64,000 bases of DNA, from the NCBI GenBank assembly GCA_013154085.1, contig JAADDE010000030.1, forward strand, positions 1 through 64,000. Reading direction: 5' to 3'. Both the position numbers and the translations under genes were made by a program. Below, one piece after another: positions 9,415 to 18,281 of the stretch. This stretch comes from Thermoproteota archaeon (GTDB lineage Archaea > Thermoproteota > Thermoprotei_A > Sulfolobales > Ignicoccaceae). Under the pieces are notes generated by a model. It had not been told where the DNA came from and did no database searches. It worked only from the letters and a program-made list of their open reading frames with translations. Each line of letters opens with the position of its first letter. The first letter of the stretch is position 1.

Positions 9415-10682
9415 GATATCACCTTCAAGGCTTCGGAGAGCGCTTCCAGCGTCTTGTCAACCACGTCTTCGCCGTGTGCGGCAGAGGTGAACCACGCTTC
9501 GAAGAGGCTGGGGGCGATGAAGACCTCCCTCTTGAGCAACTCTTCATGAAGTCTCAGCGCGAGCTCTTTGTCCGCTTTCTGCGCGTCTGAATAGTTGCTG
9601 ACCTCCTCCACCCGCGGGAACCACTGGAACATGCTTGCGACCCTATTCACGATGCCGCCGTACTTCGCGACGGCCTCTTGTTCCAGCGCCTTTGCAATCC
9701 TCTCTGCGGCCGTGTTGGCCACTTCGTACACGTAGCCGCGCTCTAGCTCCTCTATCGTAGCCAAACCGGCTGCCATCGTAACGGGGTGTGCGTTGAAGGT
9801 ACCGGCGTTGAAGACCGGTCCGGACGGCGTTAGGTATTCCATGATTTCCCTCTTGCCCCCTACCGCACCCACCGGGAACCCGCCTCCAATGATCTTACCC
9901 AGGGTCGTGATGTCCGGCACCACGCCGTACTTCGCTTGGGCACCTCCAATGCCTAGCCTGTAACCGGTTATTACCTCGTCGAAGATCAGTAAGGCCCCCG
10001 TCTCGTCAGCTATTCTCCTCAGCTCCTTCAGGAAGCCCTCTTTGGGAGGTATAACGCCGGCGTTGCCCATCACGGGCTCGACTATTATTGCTGCCAAGTC
10101 CTCCTCATTTTCTTTGGCCACCTTCTCTAGGGTGTCTACGTCGTTGAATGGCACTACGAGGGTTAGCCTGCTAACGGCCTCGGGCACGCCGGCCGAGCCC
10201 GGCAGGCCGTAGTGCGACACCGCCGAGCCGGCTTTGACCAGCACTGAGTCGTGCGCGCCGTGATAGCAGCCGTCGAACTTGATTATCTTGTTCTTTCCAG
10301 TATAACCCCTTGCCAGCCTTATCGCCGTCATGGTCGCCTCAGTGCCCGAGTTGACGAACCTTATCATATCGATCGAAGGATAGTGCGAAACTATTTTCTT
10401 CGCGAGCTCTATCTCCACTTCATGAGGCGTCCCGTACAGCCAGTCTCTGTGAAGTTGCTCCTCAACCGCCTCTAAGACCTTTGGGTGTTTGTGACCCAAG
10501 ATAAGCGGCCCATATCCCAGAACGTAATCAATGAGCTCGACGTCGTCCACAGTGACCAACACGGCGCCGTTGGCATCCTTGACATAGAAGGGGTACGGCT
10601 TGACAGCCGCTCTGATGGGGCTGTTGACGCCGCCGGGGAACAAGCTCTTTGCGATGTTAAACAGCTCGAGGGACTTCTTCAT
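9411..10682 (-). CDS. hemL: Glutamate-1-semialdehyde 2,1-aminomutase
   Basis: FPGGVNSPIRA, RFVNSGTEATMTAIRLARGYTGKNKIIKFDGCYHGAHD, TTLGKIIGGGFPVGAVGG; 4-nt overlap with hemC. Confidence 0.97.
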   Translation of the reverse strand: MKKSLELFNIAKSLFPGGVNSPIRAAVKPYPFYVKDANGAVLVTVDDVELIDYVLGYGPLILGHKHPKVLEAVEEQLHRDWLYGTPHEVEIELAKKIVSHYPSIDMIRFVNSGTEATMTAIRLARGYTGKNKIIKFDGCYHGAHDSVLVKAGSAVSHYGLPGSAGVPEAVSRLTLVVPFNDVDTLEKVAKENEEDLAAIIVEPVMGNAGVIPPKEGFLKELRRIADETGALLIFDEVITGYRLGIGGAQAKYGVVPDITTLGKIIGGGFPVGAVGGKREIMEYLTPSGPVFNAGTFNAHPVTMAAGLATIEELERGYVYEVANTAAERIAKALEQEAVAKYGGIVNRVASMFQWFPRVEEVSNYSDAQKADKELALRLHEELLKREVFIAPSLFEAWFTSAAHGEDVVDKTLEALSEALKVIS

Positions 10683-10744
10683 ATCTTTGGTCCCACTAGT
10701 CTGGACCAGGATAGCGCTAAATTTTCTTCCTCCAAAAAACCGCG

Positions 10745-11074
10745 TTATATCGCGAATAGTATCACTATTGCTATGGCTATGCCGTATATTGCGGGCGTCT
10801 CAGCGATGCCTATGAAGAGGAGGACCCTGCCGAACTCCTCCGGCTTTTCGCTTATCACCGCAATGCCGGCCGCGCCGGTAGCGCCCAGCGCGTAACCGGC
10901 ACCTATGGTACCTCCCAACAACGACAAGCCGGCTCCGACCGCCTTGAGGCCCACCATCATTCCCTCGCCCACAGTTGGTCCAGCCATCATTTCGGCGGCA
11001 AACGCCGTGCCGGCGCCCACTAAGGTGATGAACAGCAACGACAGCATGATGCTCCTCAGCGCTTTCTTAGGCAT
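10745..11074 (-). CDS. atpK: A/V-type ATP synthase subunit K (proteolipid)
   Basis: Two hydrophobic helices with Gly-rich first helix and FIGIAETPAIYGI carboxylate helix. Confidence 0.93.
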   Translation of the reverse strand: MPKKALRSIMLSLLFITLVGAGTAFAAEMMAGPTVGEGMMVGLKAVGAGLSLLGGTIGAGYALGATGAAGIAVISEKPEEFGRVLLFIGIAETPAIYGIAIAIVILFAI

Positions 11075-11146
11075 AACGTCCGCCTTCACGCTCCGATCCC
11101 TCCGATCGGGGAGGGTATCGTCCCAATTAAAAAACACTTCTAAAGG

Positions 11147-11281
11147 TTAGAGAGAGACCGAGGCACACACTCTCTCGACTTCCCGGTAGTACTCTTCTTT
11201 AAGCGACTTGGCCTTCTTCTCCAATTCCTCTTTGGCGGCCTCGTAGCTTCCCTCTACTACGGCAACCACTTCCTTCAGCAA
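11147..11281 (-). CDS. Probable small coiled-coil subunit of the A-type ATP synthase (H/G-like), TTG start
   Basis: Sub-60-aa ORF absent from the track: (TTG)LKEVVAVVEGSYEAAKEELEKKAKSLKEEYYREVERVCASVSL*, charged helix between the K and D subunit genes; AGGAGG just upstream. Start uncertain. Confidence 0.5.
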   Translation of the reverse strand: MLKEVVAVVEGSYEAAKEELEKKAKSLKEEYYREVERVCASVSL

Positions 11282-11306
11282 CTCCTCCTTCTTGGGTAAG
11301 TTCATG

Positions 11307-11960
11307 TTACGCCACCCTCCTCTGCTGTAGCTTCTTCCTTATCAACTTCAACCTTACGAACTCTTCCCTCTGGTGGTCGTCCAACGCCCTCTTGATGAAC
11401 TTTATGCTACTTTCTATTTCTGGCAACACCGAGTACTTTACTGCGTTTATCAGACGTTGCGTCCTTCTGAGCTCGTTCATAATCCGGTACATGCTCATCT
11501 CTGCGTTTATGGCTTTGTTGAGATACTTCATAGCTTCCTCCACTTCCTTCACTGCCTTGTCTAAGTATGGGGAGACGTGGAGAGGGGATATTGCCTTAGC
11601 CGGCGCGCCGGCCTCTTTGAACTCAATGACCGGTATTTTGACGCCGAAGGCGGTCCTCAAGAATATCTGTGCCCTGAGCGTCTCGGGTATGTACATAACC
11701 TCTTGCTTGAGGTTAAGCGACCCGCTCTGGACCTCTGCGAGTATTAGGTACTCGTACGCCATTTCGAGGTGCTTCGAGTACTCCTCGTAGTACTTTTGGT
11801 AGTCGGCTATCGCCTTGCGCAAGTATATCAGTAGGATGTCTCTCTTGTCCTCTAGGAGCTTGCGTATCCTTTCTACTATCTTCTTCCTCTGCTTCAGCCG
11901 GATGAGGTTTATCTTCGTAGGTAAAACCTTTCTGCTGCCAGGGAAGCTCACAGCCTCCAC
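11307..11960 (-). CDS. atpD: A/V-type ATP synthase subunit D
   Basis: [14 protein letters not shown]...[10 protein letters not shown]; C-terminal [45 protein letters not shown]-like. Confidence 0.95.
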   Translation of the reverse strand: [217 protein letters not shown]

Positions 11961-11961
11961 C

Positions 11962-13386
11962 TCACTTCTTCGTGGAGTGCTCCAAGGCCTTAGCCCGATA
12001 CTTGGGGTGGTACTTCTTTATGTACTCCGGCCTTATCTTCGTGAGCTCCTCTTCGGGCAATATGGCAAGTATCTCCCAAGCTAGGTCCAGAGTCTGTTCG
12101 ATAGTCCTCCTCTCGTAGTAGCCTTGCTTGAGGAACCTCTGCTCGAAGGCCTCTCCGAACCTCAAGTACTTGCGGTCCACCTCGCTCAGGCTTTCCTCGC
12201 CCACTATCGCCGCGAGGCCCCTGAGCTCAACGGCCCTCGAGTAGGCCGCGAAGAGCTGGTTCGCCACGTCCGGGTGGTCTTCTCTTGTTTTGCCCTTCCC
12301 TATTCCGTCCCTCATGAGCCTCGACAGGCTCATGAGCACGTTTATCGGCGGGTAGATGCCCTTGTTGTGGAGCTCCCTCGAGAGGACTATCTGACCCTCG
12401 GTGATATAGCCGGTGAGATCGGGTATGGGATGAGTTATGTCGTCGTTCGGCATCGTGAGGATGGGCATCTGAGTTATCGAGCCCTTGCTACCCTTCACCC
12501 TGCCGGCCCTCTCGTAGATCGTGGCCAAGTCGGTGTACATGTAGCCCGGATACCCTTGCCTGCTCGGCACCTCCTCACGGCTCGCGGATATCTCTCTGAG
12601 GGCCTCACAGTAGTTGGTCATGTCTGTTATTATGACTAGGACGTGCATGTCCTTCTTGAAGGCTAGGTATTCGGCCAGCGTGAGCGCCGCCCTGGGCGTG
12701 ACTATTTTCATCATCGCCGGCTCGTTGGCTAAGCTGACGAACATCGCGGTTCTAGCTATGGCCCCGGTCTCCTCGAACGCTTTCTTGAAGAAGAGCAACT
12801 CGTCGTACTGTATGCCTACGGCGGCGAAGACCACGGCGAAGGACTCTTCCTCCCCCCTCACGGTCGCCTGCCTAGCTATCTGGGCGGCGAGCTTGTTGTG
12901 CGGGAGGCCGGAGCCGGAGAATATGGGTAGCTTTTGACCCCTTACCAGCGAGTTCATGCCGTCTATCGCGCTGATGCCGGTCTCGATGAACTCGTCTGGG
13001 TACTCCCTCGCGTAGGGGTTTATCGGGTCGCCCCAGACGTTCCTCTTCTCTACGGCCTTTATGGGAGCGCCCCCGTCTATGGGCTCCCCCAGCGCGTTCA
13101 TGATCCTCCCAAGCATGTCTTCAGAAACTCCCATCTCGAGTATCCTGCCCGTGAACCTGACCTTTGTGCCGGCCGGCGAGATGCCGGTGGTTCCCTCGAA
13201 GACCTGAACGACGGCCAAGCCCTTGCCGGTCTCTAGGACTATGCCCCTCCTCTTCTCTCCGTTTGGCATTTCGATGTCGACTAGCTCCCCGTAGCCGGCG
13301 TCGCTGACGCCCTCAACGACTAGCATCTGTCCTCTGATCTCGCTAACCGATTCGTACTCCTTTCCTTTCACTGCCGGAACAGCCAA
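11962..13386 (-). CDS. atpB: A/V-type ATP synthase subunit B
   Basis: [55 protein letters not shown]. Confidence 0.97.
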   Translation of the reverse strand: MAVPAVKGKEYESVSEIRGQMLVVEGVSDAGYGELVDIEMPNGEKRRGIVLETGKGLAVVQVFEGTTGISPAGTKVRFTGRILEMGVSEDMLGRIMNALGEPIDGGAPIKAVEKRNVWGDPINPYAREYPDEFIETGISAIDGMNSLVRGQKLPIFSGSGLPHNKLAAQIARQATVRGEEESFAVVFAAVGIQYDELLFFKKAFEETGAIARTAMFVSLANEPAMMKIVTPRAALTLAEYLAFKKDMHVLVIITDMTNYCEALREISASREEVPSRQGYPGYMYTDLATIYERAGRVKGSKGSITQMPILTMPNDDITHPIPDLTGYITEGQIVLSRELHNKGIYPPINVLMSLSRLMRDGIGKGKTREDHPDVANQLFAAYSRAVELRGLAAIVGEESLSEVDRKYLRFGEAFEQRFLKQGYYERRTIEQTLDLAWEILAILPEEELTKIRPEYIKKYHPKYRAKALEHSTKK

Positions 13387-13438
13387 AGTGGGTCCTCCCT
13401 TTGGGGAGACGACGTGTTGCTTTAATTTGGATTCGCTC

Positions 13439-14272
13439 TCAAGGGTAAGGTAGAAGGACCTCCAACAGTGCGCTTAAGTCTGTTTTAGCAACGCCGAGCG
13501 TCGACCCTCCGGCCACGTAGAGGGCGGAGACCTCATTTCCTTCCCTTAATAGCGAACCCACCTCGACCGAAGACCTCCTTCCCAGCAGCTCCTCCCACGT
13601 GATGGGCACCATGACGAAGCCAGGGGAGCGGTAGGTCCTAAGCCCTTCGTCGAATGCGGCGAGGATAACTCCGCCCTCATGATTTATTGCGAACACGTGA
13701 AGACCTTCAACGTGCAACACGCCGCTTATGCCGCGCGCGCCGCGGACCTCGAACAGAGACCTCCCACCCTTTGCGGCGAGCCCGGGCCCCTCGCAAACGC
13801 CTTCGCAACGCAGATCCAGCTTCTCTAAACCGAGAAGCTCCAGAATGACGACCTCGCCCTCTCTCAAGCACAAGACTTTGCCGCTGACAAGCGTAGCAGA
13901 AGCGCAAGCCGGGGCCTCGACGGAGCCGACGAGAACCGTTTTTCCTTTTACGAAGAAATACCGTAGCCCCTTCCCCTTGGAATACAAGACCAGCTCGCCC
14001 CCGCCGAACTTCGCGGCCGCGGGGCTGTTAACGTCTCCGTAATCGATTATGTAGCCGGCGACGGGAGGCTGGGGAGGCCAAGGAGCCCTCGCCCTCAAGA
14101 GACCTTTGGGCCCCTCTTCATAGAAGGAGAAGGTGAGGTAGAGCGCGGCGCCGTCCGAAAGGACGCCGCTCGCAGCTTCCACGTAGGACGGACTTCGGAG
14201 CGAGTGGTCGCGCACGTATATCTCCCTTGGGGGGATGGTAATTACCCTGGCGAAGATGTCCTCAGCTCGCAA
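13439..14272 (-). CDS. Hypothetical protein, possibly all-beta/propeller-like
   Basis: Good long ORF, overlaps the fumarase stop; repeated short beta-like segments; no recognised motif. Confidence 0.65.
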   Translation of the reverse strand: MRAEDIFARVITIPPREIYVRDHSLRSPSYVEAASGVLSDGAALYLTFSFYEEGPKGLLRARAPWPPQPPVAGYIIDYGDVNSPAAAKFGGGELVLYSKGKGLRYFFVKGKTVLVGSVEAPACASATLVSGKVLCLREGEVVILELLGLEKLDLRCEGVCEGPGLAAKGGRSLFEVRGARGISGVLHVEGLHVFAINHEGGVILAAFDEGLRTYRSPGFVMVPITWEELLGRRSSVEVGSLLREGNEVSALYVAGGSTLGVAKTDLSALLEVLLPYP

Positions 14273-15749
14273 GGAGCCTCCCCAACCGCTCTCTGGCCCT
14301 CTCTAGGACCTCTTTGTATAGGCTGTTGCCGTGGGAGTCCATAGCGACCACCAGCGGACCGAAGCGCTCCACCTCGAAGACCCACATGGCCTCCGGCACT
14401 CCGAGCTCGTCCAGCCAGTAGACCCCCTTCACTTCTTTAATCGCCTTCGCGGCGAGCAACGCGGCCCCGCCGGGGAAGGCTAGGTACGCTACGCCGAACT
14501 CCTTGAAGAACGGGAGCAGAGAGTCGCTCATGCCGCCCTTGCCTACGACCAATCTGGCCCCCGTTCTCTTCAGCACGTCAGCTTGGAGGGCGTTCATCCT
14601 CGCGCTCGTCGTGGGGCCGGCTGCTATGACCTTCCACTTGCCGCCCTCCTTCGCGACTACGGGGCCGCAGTGATATATGGCGAGTCCCTTGAGGTTCATG
14701 GGAGGACCCTCTTCCAAGATTTTCTTGTGAGCCTCGTCCCTGGCTGTGACTATCGTTCCGGTCAAATAGACGACGTCGCCCGCCCTCAGATTTCTCACGT
14801 CCTCTTCTGTGACCGGCAAGATCAGTTCCTTGCCCCCCTCCACCTCGAGGGGCGGAGTCTTGAGGTCTTCTTCCGAGATGTTGAGGTCTTCCCTCACTCT
14901 CCAGCCGCTGGCACTAACCTCTACCACGGCCTCCCGCGCGGCCCAGCAGTTGAAGCGCACTGAGACAGGGTACGAAGCCGGGTGCCTGTAGGCGTAGTCT
15001 GCCCTTAGGGATAGGGCGGTAGGGCCCCCTCCCAAGCCCATGGGGCCGATGCCCAAGCTGTTGACTTTTTCGAGCCACTCATTCTCAAGCTTGGCTACCC
15101 TCTCCTCGGGGTGCGGCCCGCTGCGGTAGAGCGCGTCCTTCGCCAGCTTCGCGGCGAGTTCCACCGTGCCGCCGAAGGCAACTCCTATAATGCCCGGCGG
15201 GCACGGCTTCCCGCCCGCCTCCACCACGGCCCTCAGCAAGCACTCCTCCACACCTCTAAGCCCCCGGGAAGGGGGTATCATGCACAGCTTCGAAGGATAC
15301 TCGCTCCCTCCTCCTTTGGGCCTCACCTTTATTATTAGTTTATCTCCCTTAACTGTTTTGATATGTATTACTGGCACGCCCCTTCCGGTGTTGTCGCCAG
15401 AGTTCTTTCCGTCTATGGGATCCATGGCGTTGGGCCTTATAGGGACCTCTGCCGTAGCCCTTCTGGCGGCCTCGGCCAAGAGGCTCTCTATCTGCGCCGG
15501 CTTCAGGGGGAACTCCTCTCCAACCTCTACATCGAAAGTCAGGAGGCCCGTGTCTTGGCACATGGGCTTCTTCTCCTTGACGGCTATTTCTATATTATTC
15601 AGAACTGCGGCCAGCTGGGCCCTTCCCAAACCCTCCGACCTCTCGTAGGCCTCCAGAAGCCTTTCGTACACCCACTTGGGCAAGCGGGTTTCTGCAACTC
15701 TGATCCCTTCCACTACGGCGTCGACGATCTCTTTCAAGGGGCGGACCAC
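14262..15749 (-). CDS. Class I (Fe-S) fumarate hydratase, alpha and beta domains in one chain
   Basis: KKPMCQDTGLLTFDV, GGGSEYPSKLCMIPPS, CPPGIIGVAFGG, then beta-part LTGTIVTARDEAHKKI, YHCGPVV, GPTTSARMN, VGKGGM. Confidence 0.95.
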   Translation of the reverse strand: MVRPLKEIVDAVVEGIRVAETRLPKWVYERLLEAYERSEGLGRAQLAAVLNNIEIAVKEKKPMCQDTGLLTFDVEVGEEFPLKPAQIESLLAEAARRATAEVPIRPNAMDPIDGKNSGDNTGRGVPVIHIKTVKGDKLIIKVRPKGGGSEYPSKLCMIPPSRGLRGVEECLLRAVVEAGGKPCPPGIIGVAFGGTVELAAKLAKDALYRSGPHPEERVAKLENEWLEKVNSLGIGPMGLGGGPTALSLRADYAYRHPASYPVSVRFNCWAAREAVVEVSASGWRVREDLNISEEDLKTPPLEVEGGKELILPVTEEDVRNLRAGDVVYLTGTIVTARDEAHKKILEEGPPMNLKGLAIYHCGPVVAKEGGKWKVIAAGPTTSARMNALQADVLKRTGARLVVGKGGMSDSLLPFFKEFGVAYLAFPGGAALLAAKAIKEVKGVYWLDELGVPEAMWVFEVERFGPLVVAMDSHGNSLYKEVLERARERLGRLLAS

Positions 15750-16008
15750 CGCCGGGAAACGGCATCACTGCACTATGTATGCTTAATCCCAGATTAAGGT
15801 GGACTTCCCTAAATAGCAGAGCGACCGACTTTGACATGTTAAATGCTCTTGGAAGGGACCCTTGATCATGTATGCGTTGAGGGGACAGAGGGGCCGGACA
15901 AATGCGTCTGGCTCCCATCCGGCGTGCCCAACAGAATCCGACGGCTTGCACGTTGCCAGTCCCCGCAAATCTTAATTTCCTCTGTATTCTCTATTTATGC
16001 AACGGGGG

Positions 16009-16524
16009 ATGCTAACTGTGGGGTTCGGTGGACGGGTTCTCATAGTATTGATCCTTTCCGTTTCAATTCTATCTGCCGAAAGGATACCAGTGACAGTGAC
16101 GATAACACCGAAATTCGTAACTAACACGACATACCTTACGGTAGGTATAGGGGTGGCAATCGCCGGCGACGGCATGACGGCTTTGGGCGCCACTAACATA
16201 ACGCTTACCGAAGAATTAGAACCGACAACGCTGACGTTCCCACTACAGCTTAACTCGCTTCCGTCTACGACTACGCTTAAGGTTACAGTAGCTGTCTTGC
16301 CGGGCACCGGTCTCGCCGCGGTTGCCCTCCTCGACTTCTTTGTTATGGTGACTAGCGGAGTCGGGGGCTTAACCATCTCTACGCGTGCTAACCTCGTTGA
16401 CGTCGTAGCTTCAATTAACGGTCCTTCGTTAGGCATTCCGGCCATACCGTTTTTGGGACTCGGTCTTGCTTCGACCCTCTTTAGGGCGGGCAAGAGGAGT
16501 AGGCAACGCAGAGGTCTGGCGTAA
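16009..16524 (+). CDS. Predicted secreted/membrane-anchored protein, unknown function
   Basis: N-terminal hydrophobic helix (GGRVLIVLILSVSILSA), Thr/Val-rich beta-like body with N-x-T sequons, C-terminal hydrophobic segment plus basic tail GKRSRQRR. Confidence 0.6.
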   Translation: MLTVGFGGRVLIVLILSVSILSAERIPVTVTITPKFVTNTTYLTVGIGVAIAGDGMTALGATNITLTEELEPTTLTFPLQLNSLPSTTTLKVTVAVLPGTGLAAVALLDFFVMVTSGVGGLTISTRANLVDVVASINGPSLGIPAIPFLGLGLASTLFRAGKRSRQRRGLA

Positions 16525-16609
16525 CCCTCGCCAGAGTTCGTCTTCCACCCGAAGGTCTTGATGTCCAGCGCTCATGACTTCATGAGGTATGTGCGCGGGG
16601 TGCAGAGGG

Positions 16610-16685
16610 TGGTGGACCCGCCGGGATTTGAACCCGGGACCTCCGCCTTGCGAGGGCGGCGCTCTTCCAGCTGAGCTACGGGCCC
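16610..16685 (-). tRNA. tRNA-Ala (anticodon CGC), CCA encoded, no intron
   Basis: Minus-strand GGGCCCG TA GCTCAGCTGGAAGAGC G CCGCC CTCGCAA GGCGG AGGTC CCGGG TTCAAAT CCCGG CGGGTCC A CCA; G3-U70 wobble is the Ala identity element. Confidence 0.97.
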
Positions 16686-16710
16686 AGCGTGGGCGGACCC
16701 TAAGAGGGCA

Positions 16711-16720
16711 TTTTAAATTT
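16711..16720 (-). promoter_or_regulatory. TATA box of the tRNA-Ala gene
   Basis: AAATTTAAAA (minus) centred about 30 nt upstream of the tRNA 5' end. Confidence 0.7.
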
Positions 16721-16818
16721 TCCTCTAAGTTTACTCACTGGTACATCAACGTTCGGAAACACGAATCTTGAATCCGGCTTTTAGCGGCGTATAGCAGTTC
16801 GTCCTATCGGGAAGTGCC

Positions 16819-17250
16819 ATGAAGGCGAAGTGGAGCGTGCCCTTGCTGTTCTTCGCATTAGCGGCTATGGCCTACGTAGTCCGTACGGTGACCCTGCCGA
16901 ACGGCCTTGTGGCTACCGTGACTGCCACGGTGAGCGTGGTAGATAACACCAAGTATATCATAAGGACGATAGTCTATGACAACGTTACAGTGACCGACAC
17001 GATCACTGTAGTGCCGATGACCGGCAACTTAAATGCCATCGCTAAGAAGCACGGCATGGGACCGCTGGCTCAGATAATGAACCAGACGATGGCTATGAAT
17101 AGGATGAGAGTAATGCACAACGCGACTGCCCCGATGGGACCGCCGTGGGCTGAGAACGTTACTACTCCGATGGGGCCCGGATGCCCGGCCTGCCCCCAGC
17201 AAGGAGCAACCCCCGGGCCTAAGGGCTACCAGCACGGCCGTGGCCGATAA
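16819..17250 (+). CDS. Predicted secreted small protein, Met/Pro/Gly-rich C-terminus
   Basis: Signal peptide MKAKWSVPLLFFALAAMAYVV; TVTATVSVVDNTKYIIRTIVYDNVTVTDTITV beta-like body; repeated APMGPPWAENVTTPMGPGCPACP. Confidence 0.65.
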   Translation: MKAKWSVPLLFFALAAMAYVVRTVTLPNGLVATVTATVSVVDNTKYIIRTIVYDNVTVTDTITVVPMTGNLNAIAKKHGMGPLAQIMNQTMAMNRMRVMHNATAPMGPPWAENVTTPMGPGCPACPQQGATPGPKGYQHGRGR

Positions 17251-17749
17251 ACTCTAGGATCTTTTTTGCCGTCTCCCTGTCTTCTTCATCACCCAGTCGA
17301 ACAGCCTCTTTTAGTAGAAACTTTATTTCATTCCTATAGTCGCGTAAGTGCAACCTAGTGGCCAACACCAGAGCCTCCAAGATGTAGAAGAACGCCCTCT
17401 TGGGCGGCGGTGCCGGCACCCAGTACGCTTCGAGAGGCTCGCAGGAGATGTGGGAGGGGAAGCCGAAAGCGTAGACGAGTAGCTTACAACGAACGCCTAG
17501 GTACCATCTTCGGGGGGCAGGGCCGAGCGGACCCTCTACGGTTTCTGCGTCTTCTTTAAACAGCGCAAAATGTGCATATTCCTTCGAGGAGCATGAAGCA
17601 TATAGGAGCAACTCTCCGACCTTCAGCAGCGTTGCCTCAAAGTTTCCGGGATAAAGCTTGAACTCGAGAATCTCGGCGCGCGGCACCACGCCTAGCACAG
17701 CTTTGGCGTTGCCGCTTATGGCCAGCATTTCGTTGTAGGTACCGTGCAT
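17219..17749 (-). CDS. Hypothetical protein
   Basis: Long ORF; the track start at 17806 would overlap hypA, so Met at 17749 (MHGTYNEMLAISG) is preferred. Confidence 0.55.
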   Translation of the reverse strand: MHGTYNEMLAISGNAKAVLGVVPRAEILEFKLYPGNFEATLLKVGELLLYASCSSKEYAHFALFKEDAETVEGPLGPAPRRWYLGVRCKLLVYAFGFPSHISCEPLEAYWVPAPPPKRAFFYILEALVLATRLHLRDYRNEIKFLLKEAVRLGDEEDRETAKKILEFIGHGRAGSP

Positions 17750-17793
17750 TATCTTCAATAGCTCCTTCCTCCTCAGCCTGACGGCGCCGGGAG

Positions 17794-18213
17794 GTGCACG
17801 AGGCAAGCTATGCCCTTGCGATAATAGATACGGTAGTAAAATGGTTGCAGGAAATGAATTTAAATAACGTCAAGGTTACAAAGGTAATAGTAAGGGTTGG
17901 AGAACTGAGTTTAGTGGACGAGGTGGCGCTGAGAAACGCTTTCGAGGCCTACTCCTTCGGGAGCCCCCTCGAGGGGGCCGAGCTGGTGGTTAAGACCGAG
18001 CGTTCGCTGTTCAAGTGCAAGAGATGTGGTGCCGAGTGGTCCTTCAGAGAGGCCTTCCCCCAGCTGAAGGAGAACATACCGGTTATTCACTTGTACCCGC
18101 ACCTAGTGACCGAGCTTTTGAAGTGCCCCAAGTGCGGTAGCAATGAGGTCGAGATTCTTCGGGGCGATGAGTTTTACGTTGAAGGTTTCGAGTACGTCGA
18201 AGCGGAGAGCTGA
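17794..18213 (+). CDS. hypA: Hydrogenase maturation nickel-insertion protein HypA
   Basis: MHEASYALAIIDTV, Zn site CKRCGAEW...CPKCGSNEVEILRGDEFYVEG; GTG start. Confidence 0.92.
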   Translation: MHEASYALAIIDTVVKWLQEMNLNNVKVTKVIVRVGELSLVDEVALRNAFEAYSFGSPLEGAELVVKTERSLFKCKRCGAEWSFREAFPQLKENIPVIHLYPHLVTELLKCPKCGSNEVEILRGDEFYVEGFEYVEAES

Positions 18214-18230
18214 TGGCGCGGAAGCTTATT

Positions 18231-18243
18231 GAGATATAAGTAT
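18231..18243 (+). promoter_or_regulatory. TATA-like box upstream of the radical SAM gene
   Basis: GAGATATAAGTAT about 45 nt before the ATG. Confidence 0.45.
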
Positions 18244-18281
18244 CCGCTGAGGGCCCCTTTTCGGGTTGGAGGAAAGAGACA

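Noticed and set aside
15972-16493. 173-aa minus-strand ORF opposite the 16009-16524 gene
   Set aside because: Complement of a Thr/Val-rich reading frame; no start-context signal, while the plus frame has a signal peptide and anchor
18211-18250. CTGATGG...CTGA between hypA and the Tes-like gene as a C/D box sRNA
   Set aside because: Poor C box and only one D-like box; better explained as a promoter region (TATA at 18231-18243)
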